Source: an uncultured Brachyspira sp. (GTDB lineage: Bacteria; Spirochaetota; Brachyspiria; Brachyspirales; Brachyspiraceae). From it: a DNA stretch of 34,803 bases. Below the pieces are notes generated by a model. That model had not been told where the DNA came from, did not search any database, and worked only from the letters and a program-made list of their open reading frames with translations. Location: assembly GCF_944388875.1 (NCBI RefSeq), contig NZ_CALXKQ010000030.1, forward strand, positions 1 through 34,803, written 5' to 3'. Position numbers and translations under genes: made by a program. Positions 19,526-27,300 of the stretch are shown piece after piece (the first letter of the stretch is position 1; every line of letters begins with the position of its first letter).

Positions 19526-19553
19526 TAATTATCCTAATTTTTAATATATCTAT

Positions 19554-19582
19554 ATTATAATATATTTTTTTATATTTTTCAA
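19554..19582 (-). promoter_or_regulatory. Promoter for the HPr-permease transcript
   Basis: On the minus strand TTGAAA (19582-19577), a 17-base spacer and TATAAT (19559-19554) form a near-consensus sigma-70 promoter about 29 bases upstream of the HPr start. The 311-base gap 19526-19836 separates two divergent genes. It holds this promoter, the receptor promoter at its other end, and otherwise plain AT-rich sequence. Confidence 0.75.
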
Positions 19583-19775
19583 TATAAAATATTTGCATAT
19601 ATAAGCTATAAAATGATACATATATTTTTATAGTTATTTTATATATTATTCTGTATGATATGAATAGAAGTTATTATGCATGAGTAAAATATATGCGTAT
19701 GTATTGATAAGTTTTTAGAATTATATGAAAAAATGTATATTAATTATGTATTTATGATATTATTTTTTTATTTTC

Positions 19776-19804
19776 TTGAAAAACACTGCATTATACAATA
19801 TAAT
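19776..19804 (+). promoter_or_regulatory. Promoter for the chemotaxis receptor
   Basis: TTGAAA (19776-19781), a 17-base spacer and TATAAT (19799-19804) sit 32 bases before the ATG. AGGA at 19827-19830 is six bases before the start codon. The match to the sigma-70 consensus is as good as that of the divergent HPr promoter. Confidence 0.75.
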
Positions 19805-19836
19805 AAATTGTATATAAAAACTATTTAGGATTTATT

Positions 19837-21762
19837 ATGAAATTGCATAGTTTATCTTTTAAAATACCTTTCGTTATATCTATAATATTAGTTATATCTT
19901 TAATATTATTAATAAGCATTATTATGGCTTTATCTACTAAGTCTGTAGAAAATATGGCTAAAAAGGTACTTGATACCGCAGTAAATTCGTACTCTGATAT
20001 GGTTAGTTTATATTTTGAAGAAAAAAATCTTGTAATGGATTTATATGCTCAGGATACCAATATAGTAAATTTCTTGAAGAACCCTACTCCCGAAAATAGA
20101 TTATTGGCTGAAGAATCATTGAAAAGATTTACTAGAGAAGTTACGAATACAGCAATTTTTTATGATTATTCAATAGCTGATTTTAATTCATCAGTATATT
20201 TAGATTCACTTGACGGAGTGCTGTCAAATATTAACTATGGTAAAAATTCTGAAGACTGGAAAAGATTTGAAAGTACAGGCTATAATTTTGGAGGAAGGGA
20301 TTTAGTTCAGCCTTTATTTTATGATTATATGCATCCTATATATGTTGTTTGGAAAGGTATAAAAGATGAAAATGGAAAAGTATTAGGCGTTTTAACTACT
20401 GCTATTAATTGGGGAAAATTTTTGGATGAGTATATAACTAAGGCTAAGATAGGAGAAGTTGGAACTATAGGAATAATTGATAAAAACAGAAACATAATAG
20501 CACATACTGATACTAACAGACTTTATATATATGAAAGTGATATAGGTTCTGATTCAGGAGGTGCTACTTATGAGAGAAAGAGAAATACTATAAGACCTAA
20601 AGAAGATGCTTTTTTCCAGCATATATTAAATACAAAATCTGGAATATATCATTATGAAGATGATAAGGGAGAAAAATTTATAGCATCTTATAAACCTATA
20701 GATAATACAAGCTGGTATTTAATAGCAAGCTCTACAGAAGCTGTAACATTTAAAGACATACATAAGTTACTTTTTGTGAGTATAATAATTTCTATTGTGA
20801 TACTTGCATTTACAATTTTATTTTTTGTATTTTACAGTAAAATTATGCTTTCCCCTCTTAACATGCTTGCTGATGAAGCTGCTAGAATGGCAGACGGATA
20901 TATACTTCTTGGTACAATAGATCATAGATTAGAAAGGAAAGATGAGGTTGGAGCTTTAATTGGAAGTTTCAGTAAAATGAAGCATTCTATAAGGGAGATG
21001 CTTTATATTGCTGAAAATAATATAAATGAAACTAAAGAAAATGTTCATCAAATGTCTTACGGCAGTTCTACACTTTTGGAAAGAACAGAACAAAGCGTAT
21101 CTGATATAGCATCTGTTGCAAGTTCTACAGAAGAAATAACATCAACAATACAGCAAACAACTGCCAATGCTGAAAAGATAAATGAAATGATGAATGAAGC
21201 TAAAGTTATAGTAGAAAATGCATACACTAGTATAATAGAAACTGCAGAAATGGCAAGGCTTGTATCAGAGGTTTCTTCTAAGATTGGTAGTATAACTAAG
21301 TCTATCGAAGACATATCTATGCAGACTGGACTTTTGGCTTTAAATGCATCAGTTGAAGCAGCAAGAGCTGGAGAACAGGGTAAAGGTTTTGCTGTTGTGG
21401 CATCTGAAGTTAGAAATCTGGCTCAGACTTCTTCCGTTTCTGTTAAATCTATAATAGATTTAATTAATGAAAGTAATGAAAAAATAAAAAAATCTGAAAA
21501 GTCATCAATAGAGTCTAAAAAACTTTTTGAAGATATTAAAATTAAAATAGAAGAAACTTCAAAAATAATAAATGATTTTTCTATATCATTAAAAGAACAG
21601 GAATTAGGTATTAATAAGATTAATGAAAACATGTCCCATATAGAAAATACAACAAAGGCTAATGAGGAGTTTATTGATTCATTGAATACTTTATCCGAAT
21701 CATTGAAGCAGAATGCTGATAGTATAGAAGATGCTATGTCTTTCTTTAAGTTCACAAAATAG
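19837..21762 (+). CDS. Methyl-accepting chemotaxis protein
   Basis: This transmembrane chemoreceptor of 641 residues senses ligands outside the inner membrane and controls the CheA kinase and so the periplasmic flagella. It has an N-terminal membrane helix (about 9-31) and an extracellular region of ~275 residues with a Cache-like pattern (Y-V-V-W-K-G-I, then [11 protein letters not shown] and G-I-Y-H-Y-E-D). A second membrane helix (~310-333) is followed by HAMP and a long cytoplasmic coiled coil. The signalling tip lies at 491-520, with [17 protein letters not shown]. Most receptors have Q-T-N-L-L-A-L-N-A-A-I-E at this point; the Gly498 and Ser505-Val506 changes are mild variants. There is no C-terminal CheR-docking pentapeptide. 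Single gene with its own promoter and terminator. The ligand is unknown. Confidence 0.95.
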   Translation: MKLHSLSFKIPFVISIILVISLILLISIIMALSTKSVENMAKKVLDTAVNSYSDMVSLYFEEKNLVMDLYAQDTNIVNFLKNPTPENRLLAEESLKRFTREVTNTAIFYDYSIADFNSSVYLDSLDGVLSNINYGKNSEDWKRFESTGYNFGGRDLVQPLFYDYMHPIYVVWKGIKDENGKVLGVLTTAINWGKFLDEYITKAKIGEVGTIGIIDKNRNIIAHTDTNRLYIYESDIGSDSGGATYERKRNTIRPKEDAFFQHILNTKSGIYHYEDDKGEKFIASYKPIDNTSWYLIASSTEAVTFKDIHKLLFVSIIISIVILAFTILFFVFYSKIMLSPLNMLADEAARMADGYILLGTIDHRLERKDEVGALIGSFSKMKHSIREMLYIAENNINETKENVHQMSYGSSTLLERTEQSVSDIASVASSTEEITSTIQQTTANAEKINEMMNEAKVIVENAYTSIIETAEMARLVSEVSSKIGSITKSIEDISMQTGLLALNASVEAARAGEQGKGFAVVASEVRNLAQTSSVSVKSIIDLINESNEKIKKSEKSSIESKKLFEDIKIKIEETSKIINDFSISLKEQELGINKINENMSHIENTTKANEEFIDSLNTLSESLKQNADSIEDAMSFFKFTK

Positions 21763-21789
21763 TATTTATTATGATTAAGATTATAAAGA

Positions 21790-21819
21790 AGATATCATAT
21801 TTTTATGGTATCTTTTTTA
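21790..21819 (+). terminator. Rho-independent terminator after the chemoreceptor
   Basis: The 10-base-pair stem pairs AGATATCATA with TATGGTATCT (one G-T pair) around a TTTT loop. It is flanked by A residues and followed by a run of T. It closely resembles the terminator at 24179-24209. Confidence 0.85.
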
Positions 21820-21845
21820 TTGCCATATAAAATTTTATTAACATA

Positions 21846-22060
21846 CCCCGCCCATTAGATTTTGTAATTTTGTTTTTCAATTTTAATTAAAATTATATTT
21901 ACTGTTTGATTATAAATTATTAGCTCCCGCCCTAGCTTTGAATTATATTAATAATCTCATTAACGCACGGTTAGTTAATTATTTTATTTTTGTGAAATTT
22001 GAATTATAAATCAGTTTTATTTTTTAGCTTCATTCTGCGTGCGGTTAATATATTTATCTA
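21846..22060. repeat. Intergenic stretch with GC-rich repeat islets
   Basis: The 450-base gap between the chemoreceptor and the G-protein operon has no gene. Short GC-rich islets interrupt very AT-rich DNA: CCCCGCCC (21846-21853) followed by ATTAGATTTTGTAATTTTG, CCCGCCC (21926-21932), CGCACGGTTAGTTAATT (from 21964), and TGCGTGCGGTTAAT (from 22036). The last two share a GC[AG][CT]GCGGTTA-like core. Similar CGCCC and ATTAGATTTT pieces recur at 15549-15660. I read these as copies of a degenerate Brachyspira intergenic repeat; function unknown. Confidence 0.5.
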
Positions 22061-22151
22061 ATTTGTATTTAAATTAATATTTTCTGTAAGTGTTATTTTT
22101 TAAACAGATCTTTTTTTATGTGTATAAACATATTAGTTTTTATAAAAACAC

Positions 22152-22178
22152 TTGACTTTTATGTTTTTTTCCTATAAT
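22152..22178 (+). promoter_or_regulatory. Promoter of the G-protein operon
   Basis: TTGACT (22152-22157) and TATAAT (22173-22178) are spaced by 15 bases, shorter than the ideal 17. The -10 box lies inside a perfect inverted repeat. Weak spacing together with an overlapping palindrome suggests a regulated promoter. Confidence 0.6.
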
Positions 22179-22193
22179 AATTAATTATAGGAA
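22169..22193. promoter_or_regulatory. Perfect 25-base palindrome over the -10 box, operator candidate
   Basis: Arms TTCCTATAAT (22169-22178) and ATTATAGGAA (22184-22193) are exact reverse complements around the 5-base centre AATTA. The left arm contains the -10 hexamer. A dimeric repressor bound here would block RNA polymerase. The site is too short and lacks the T-run of a terminator. Confidence 0.6.
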
Positions 22194-22212
22194 TTTATTT
22201 TGGAGTTTATTT

Positions 22213-22800
22213 ATGCCGTTACCAGTAATAGCAATAGTTGGTATTGCAATTGGAGGAGCTTTAGCGTTGATTGGAGTAGGAGGTATTGTATTTTATCAAG
22301 TTGATAAGAATGCCCCAGCAGATTTAACTATTTTATTGATAGGAGAAAAAGAAGCAGGAAAAGACACATTATTTCATGTATTAAAAGGAGATGGATTTCT
22401 TAAAGAACATAATGTAATACTTAATTATGAAACTATAATGGCTAAAGTGAAAACTAAAACGAAAAAGATAAAGATAAAAATTATTAATACAACAGGCAGT
22501 GAAAGTTCGTTGAAAGATACAGAGGAAGCTAAATCTCTACATCATGATATAAGATGCTATGTATTTGATTCAAGAAAATTTTATTCAAATGATAATGTAG
22601 TAAAATTAGATATAAAAGATAGTATTAATGATTGTATGGAAAGAAATATTATTTTATTAACTATAGGTACCAGAGGAGATGAAGTAAATAATAAAGAAGA
22701 TATAGAAAATGAGGTAAAATCTTTTGGCTCTAATTGTAAAATATTTGAATTATCTAAAAATCCAAGAGAGGATTTGATAAAATATATATTTAAAATTTAA
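22213..22800 (+). CDS. Membrane-anchored Ras-like G-domain protein (divergent)
   Basis: This 195-residue protein has an N-terminal glycine-rich membrane helix (about 5-28). It is followed by a nucleotide-binding fold: strand T-I-L-L-I and P-loop G-E-K-E-A-G-K-D-T (44-52), which fits GxxxxGK with Asp before the usual Ser/Thr. Next comes a strand ending I-I-N-T-T-G (90-95), where a GTPase would have D-x-x-G, then Y-V-F-D-S-R (116-121) and I-L-L-T-I-G-T-R-G-D-E (147-157), which sits where N-K-x-D or T-x-x-D is expected. Order and spacing fit a small Ras/Arf-like GTPase, but the switch Asp is Asn and the guanine motif is non-standard, so activity and base specificity are uncertain. GGAG at 22202-22205 is seven bases before ATG. 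First gene of a three-gene unit with a palindrome-covered promoter. Confidence 0.75.
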   Translation: MPLPVIAIVGIAIGGALALIGVGGIVFYQVDKNAPADLTILLIGEKEAGKDTLFHVLKGDGFLKEHNVILNYETIMAKVKTKTKKIKIKIINTTGSESSLKDTEEAKSLHHDIRCYVFDSRKFYSNDNVVKLDIKDSINDCMERNIILLTIGTRGDEVNNKEDIENEVKSFGSNCKIFELSKNPREDLIKYIFKI

Positions 22801-22810
22801 GGAGGAGTAT

Positions 22811-23224
22811 ATGGTAATTGCATCAGTTGAAAGTAAAAATGCAGGTAAAAATGAATTAGTTGAAAATGGTATACCATTAAATGTAGATGATATTGAAGTA
22901 CAAAAAAAATGGAATTGTCTGCTTGAAAGATTACCGCATAAAAGTTATGTCAAAGATGATATTTTTCAAATTAATGAAAATGAGATTCTTTGCAGAATGA
23001 AACATCCTGAAAAAGATCAGGCAGGAAGAAATAGAATAGTTTATATTGTATGGGACAAAGAAGCATCTGATGAAATGATAAAAAAGACTGTAGAAACTAT
23101 AGGGCTTAATTATGACAGCTTTTTAAAATTAAAGAATACATTTGATAAAAAAAAAACTCAAAAACTTATGCTGATAGCTTTGATAGTAGTAGTTTTAGCA
23201 ATAGTGATTTTGATATTAAAGTAA
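22811..23224 (+). CDS. Small C-terminally membrane-anchored protein, partner of the G-domain protein
   Basis: This 137-residue protein begins 10 bases after the previous stop behind an excellent Shine-Dalgarno (AAGGAGGAG, 22799-22807), so the two are co-translated neighbours. The soluble part (1-~115) has a compact core, R-M-K-H-P-E-K-D-Q-A-G-R-N-R followed by the strand I-V-Y-I-V-W-D. Then comes a helix and K-T-V-E-T-I-G-L-N-Y-D-S-F. After K-K-K-T-Q-K a hydrophobic tail (L-M-L-I-A-L-I-V-V-V-L-A-I-V-I-L-I-L-K) ends the protein, so it should be tail-anchored with the soluble part in the cytoplasm. I do not recognise the family. A run of ten A (23147-23156) precedes the tail, and another membrane segment continues in the -1 frame beyond the stop; see the next entry. 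Confidence 0.75.
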   Translation: MVIASVESKNAGKNELVENGIPLNVDDIEVQKKWNCLLERLPHKSYVKDDIFQINENEILCRMKHPEKDQAGRNRIVYIVWDKEASDEMIKKTVETIGLNYDSFLKLKNTFDKKKTQKLMLIALIVVVLAIVILILK

Positions 23225-23328
23225 ATAGTAATGTTATTTTATGTGCTGTTGGAGTAGGTTTAGTTAGTTTGGGAGCCATATTCATTATTAAATCTCTAAA
23301 TGAAAATAAATCAGAAGAGGATTTTTAA
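23149..23328 (+). pseudogene. Out-of-frame extension of the small membrane protein (second membrane segment)
   Basis: In the -1 frame relative to the preceding gene, codons are open from 23149 to the TAA at 23326-23328, with no ATG or GTG start of their own. The end reads V-N-S-N-V-I-L-C-A-V-G-V-G-L-V-S-L-G-A-I-F-I-I, then K-S-L-N-E-N-K-S-E-E-D-F: a clear membrane helix with a charged tail. A one-base shift near 23215-23222 would join the first hydrophobic tail, a short K-V-N-S-N turn and this helix into a natural two-helix hairpin. A shift in the A10 run at 23147-23156 would instead give a Ser/Asp-rich linker. It is either a frameshifted remnant, a phase-variable end or a programmed-frameshift product. 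Confidence 0.5.
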
Positions 23329-23350
23329 TTAACTATATTGAGGTGATAAT

Positions 23351-24154
23351 ATGTTTGATAAAGATAAATTATTAATAGTGGACGAGCAAACAAAATTTAG
23401 TATGGAAAGAAATCCCGTCAAAACATCTGCTGTAAAAGGTCATTTTCAGGTATGTGAGCTTGGCAGTGAAGAGTTAAAAAATATTTATGTTAAAACTTTA
23501 CATGATAAACCTTATCCTCTAATAGATAAGAAAGGGTATTTTGTTGAAAGTAAATTATATGAAAATGTTTTCTATCCGTTAGAATCTTTTAATGAATGTT
23601 ATGAAAAAGATTTAAGTTCTATAATAACTCAGATAGCTTTTAATATGGGAGCTCAGTCAGTTTCTATAATTTCTGATACAAAGGAAACTAAAGTAAGTGA
23701 AAATAGCAAATCTTTTAAATCTAATATTGATGCTGATATACTCGGTTACGGAGGCAATGTAGGTTTTAATCATGGTAAAAATGATAATTCTGATAATAAG
23801 ATGAAAAAGTCATATAAGTATGCTGCCAATATAAAGGGTAAATCTTGTCTTTCAAAAGAAGATTTTAAGAAATGGATTGAGGATGAAAAAATAAATCTTT
23901 ATGAGATTAATTTTATACAGCCGTATATTGACCGTTTTTTAATTGATGGTCATTTAGAAGGGGTTTTTAATCAGGAAGAAGTTAGTTTAGAATATAGTAA
24001 AAATGTACATGAAGAATATACTTCTATTAAAGCTGCTTTTGATGGAAGTGCCGTTCCTAATTATATAAAAGTGGGTTTGGGTATAGATTTCAATAAAAAT
24101 GGAGCTTCAGAAAGAAAATGGGCTAAATATTTTAATATACATATAGAATTTTAA
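23351..24154 (+). CDS. Unrecognised 267-residue protein, third gene of the G-protein unit
   Basis: I do not recognise this protein. It has no signal peptide or membrane helix, so it is probably cytoplasmic, perhaps recruited to the membrane by its neighbours. The N-terminal ~80 residues are mixed alpha/beta. Residues ~95-165 alternate polar and small or hydrophobic residues with a Gly-rich centre (D-I-L-G-Y-G-G-N-V-G-F-N-H-G) and a return strand S-Y-K-Y-A-A-N-I-K-G-K, which reads like a long amphipathic beta hairpin. The C terminus (Y-I-K-V-G-L-G-I-D-F-N, ending W-A-K-Y-F-N-I-H-I-E-F) is again strand-like. GAGGTGA at 23340-23346 is four bases before ATG. Co-directional with the two preceding genes and followed by a strong terminator, so it belongs to their transcript. 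An effector or pore-like role is speculation. Confidence 0.7.
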   Translation: MFDKDKLLIVDEQTKFSMERNPVKTSAVKGHFQVCELGSEELKNIYVKTLHDKPYPLIDKKGYFVESKLYENVFYPLESFNECYEKDLSSIITQIAFNMGAQSVSIISDTKETKVSENSKSFKSNIDADILGYGGNVGFNHGKNDNSDNKMKKSYKYAANIKGKSCLSKEDFKKWIEDEKINLYEINFIQPYIDRFLIDGHLEGVFNQEEVSLEYSKNVHEEYTSIKAAFDGSAVPNYIKVGLGIDFNKNGASERKWAKYFNIHIEF

Positions 24155-24178
24155 TTTATCAAAAATAATAAAAAATAA

Positions 24179-24209
24179 AAGATATCGTATAATCTGCGGT
24201 ATCTTTTTT
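24179..24209 (+). terminator. Rho-independent terminator of the G-protein operon
   Basis: AAGATATCGT pairs with GCGGTATCTT (two G-T pairs) around a 7-base loop and runs into six T. It lies 25 bases after the stop and resembles the terminator after the chemoreceptor (GATATC ... GGTATCTTTTTT). Confidence 0.8.
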
Positions 24210-24267
24210 AATATTATTTATTTATTAATATTTAATACCAGTAAAACCTTTTTTTATATAGAATTTA

Positions 24268-24276
24268 TGTTATAAT
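24268..24276 (+). promoter_or_regulatory. Extended -10 promoter of the double uvrA
   Basis: TGTTATAAT (24268-24276) is an extended -10 element with a perfect TATAAT. No convincing -35 box lies 17 bases upstream, as is common for extended -10 promoters. AAGGA at 24293-24297 is six bases before the ATG. I saw no LexA-like palindrome here. Confidence 0.6.
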
Positions 24277-24303
24277 ATTTTAACTTTTTTGTAAGGATTT
24301 TTT

Positions 24304-27300
24304 ATGGCTAATAATTCTATAGAAATAAGAGGTGCTAAAGAGCATAACCTTAAAAATGTATCACTTTCAATACCTCATAAAACCTTAACCACTTTAACAG
24401 GAGTATCAGGAAGCGGAAAAAGTTCTCTAGCATTCGATACTATTTTTAAAGAGGGACAGAGAAGATATTTAGAATCATTATCAGCTTATGCAAGACAGTT
24501 TTTAGGTGTTATGGCTAAGGCTGATGTTGAACATATAGAAGGACTATCCCCTACTATTTCTATAGACCAAAAAAGCGTAAATAAAAATCCTCGTTCTACT
24601 GTAGGTACTGTTACAGAAATTTATGACTTTTTTAGATTATTATTTGCAAGACTTGGAGTTCCTTATTGCTCTAAATGCGGACATAAAATATCTAAGCAAA
24701 GCGAAGACCAAATTGCACAAAGTGTTTTGAGAGAGTTTGCAGAAAAAAGAATTTTAGTGCTTGCCCCTATTGTAAGAGATAGAAAGGGAGAGTATAGAAA
24801 AGAAATTGAAGAAGTAAAACTTGCAGGATACCCTAGAATAAGAATTGATAATATAGTTTATAAATTTGATGAAGATGAAATACCAGAGCTTAAAAGATAT
24901 GAAAAGCATACTTTAGAAATAGTTATTGACAGAATAAAAGTTGAAGATAAATACTTGTCAAGAATTACTGATGATATAGAAAGAGCTATAAGAATAACAA
25001 AGGGATTGGTAGCATTTTATGAAGAGCATGAAAAAAGTAATGAGGCAATTGAAGTTAATAATGATATAGGAAATACTGAATCAAATGAAGCTGATACAAA
25101 AACAAAAAAGAAAAAGATAAAAATGAGTAAGCAGTTTGAAATAGATAAATATTATAAACTCTATACTACAGAAAGGTCTTGTGCTAACTGCGGACACTCT
25201 ATTGCTGATATTGAACCTAATTTATTTTCATTTAATAATCCTATGGGAGCATGTACTGTTTGCGGAGGTCTTGGGGTTGAGCATGTATTTACAGAGAAGC
25301 ATATTGTAAGAGATGAAAATTTAAATATTTATGACGGGGCTTTATCATGTATTGTAGATGATCATATAGGTTTTGACATGGAATACGGTATTGATGAATT
25401 AGAAGTTATTGCTAAGACTTATAAAATAGATTTAAAAAAGCCTTGGAAAGATTTAACTAAAACAGAAAAAAAATATTTGCTTTACGGTACCGATAAAGAA
25501 GTAAAATGGAGAAAAAGATTCTGGTATCATAGCAAACTTGTAGAAGATAGAGTACCGGGTATTTTAGACAGATTAAAATATGATTATGAAACTTATAAAA
25601 ACAGTTATTATGCTAATTTTATGGACGAAGTTGAATGTCCCAAATGCAAGGGTAAAAGAATCAATGAAGATGCATTATCAGTGAAATTTAATGGCAAAAC
25701 TATAGCTGATTTTTCTTCAATGACTATAGAAGATTTATACGATTATTTTACTAAATTAAAATTAAAACCTAATGAAGAGATAATCGGTGCTCCCATAGTA
25801 AAAGAAATTATTTACAGATTAACATTTTTGGTGAAAGTGGGATTAACATATTTAACAGTAGAGCGTTCCTCCCCTACTCTTTCAGGCGGAGAATCTCAAA
25901 GAATAAGATTAGCATCTCAAATAGGAAGCGGACTTGAAGGCGTATTATATGTACTTGATGAGCCTTCAATAGGACTTCATCAGTCTGACAATAAAAAATT
26001 AATAGAATCATTAAAAACATTAAGAGATAAAAATAATACTGTTATAGTTGTAGAGCATGACAAAGAAACTATGGAGGAGTCCGACTTCTTAATTGATATA
26101 GGTCCTAATGCTGGAGTTAATGGAGGAGAAGTTGTAGGTATTGGTGATTATGAAGAGTTTATAAAATCAGATAAATCTTACACTGCTAAATATTTACGAG
26201 GCGATGATGATATAGAAATACCAAAAACAAGAAGAGAAGGAAACGGAAAGTTTTTAAAAGTAATAGGTGCTAATCAATTTAATCTTAAAAATATAGATGT
26301 AGAGTTTCCTTTGGGATTATTTATTGTAGTAACAGGACTTTCTGGAAGCGGTAAATCTACTTTAGTTGAAAATATTTTAATGCGTGCTTTGCATAATCAT
26401 TTTTATGGAAAAACTTTAACAGCAGGCAGTCATGAAAAAATAGAAGGGCTTGAAAATATAGACAAGGTTATAGAAGTTGATCAGTCGCCAATCGGGAGAA
26501 CACCAAGAAGCAATCCTGCAACTTATACAAAAGTTTTATCACCTATAAGGGATTTATTTGCAGCTACTAAACTTGCAAAAATGAGGGGATATGATAAAGG
26601 AAGATTTTCATTTAATGTAAAAACAGGAAGATGTCCTACATGCGAGGGTGCTGGAGTTATAGAGCTAGAGATGCAGTTTTTATCGAATGTATTAGTGCCT
26701 TGCGAGGAATGCGGAGGTAAAAGATTTAATGCAGAAACTTTAGATGTTAAATACAAAGACAAAACTATATACGATGTTCTTGAAATGAGTGTTTCAGAGG
26801 CTATTAAGTTTTTTGACGGTATAACTTCAATAACAAGAATATTAAAAATAATGGAAGATATAGGACTTGGTTATATAAAATTGGGACAGCCTTCTACAAC
26901 TTTATCTGGAGGAGAGGCTCAGAGAATAAAGCTAGCAAGCGAACTTCATAAAATATCTACAGGAAATACTTTATATATATTAGATGAGCCTACTACAGGA
27001 CTTCATTTTGAGGATATAAAAAAATTATTAAAAGCATTAGACGGACTTGTTGAGAAAGGAAATACTGTTTTAGTTGTAGAGCATAATTTGGACGTTATTA
27101 AATGTGCTGATTATATTATAGATATGGGACCTTTAAGCGGAGATAAAGGAGGCAGAGTTGTTGCTCAAGGAAAGCCAGAGGATATTATAAAAGTAAAAGA
27201 ATCACTAACGGCAAAAGAACTTAAAGAAATATTAAAGCCTTCAAAAAAGAAAAAAGAAATTACAAAAACAGAAGAAGCAAAAAAAGAAGAAAATACTTCT

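Noticed and set aside
22169-22193. Palindrome considered as a terminator
   Set aside because: It overlaps a -10 box, has no trailing T-run, and lies upstream of the gene far from the chemoreceptor stop, which has its own terminator.
22213-24154. Reading the G-protein operon as a prophage or toxin-antitoxin fragment
   Set aside because: No phage structural, integrase or typical small toxin/antitoxin sequence is present. The membrane-anchored G-domain protein does not fit those.
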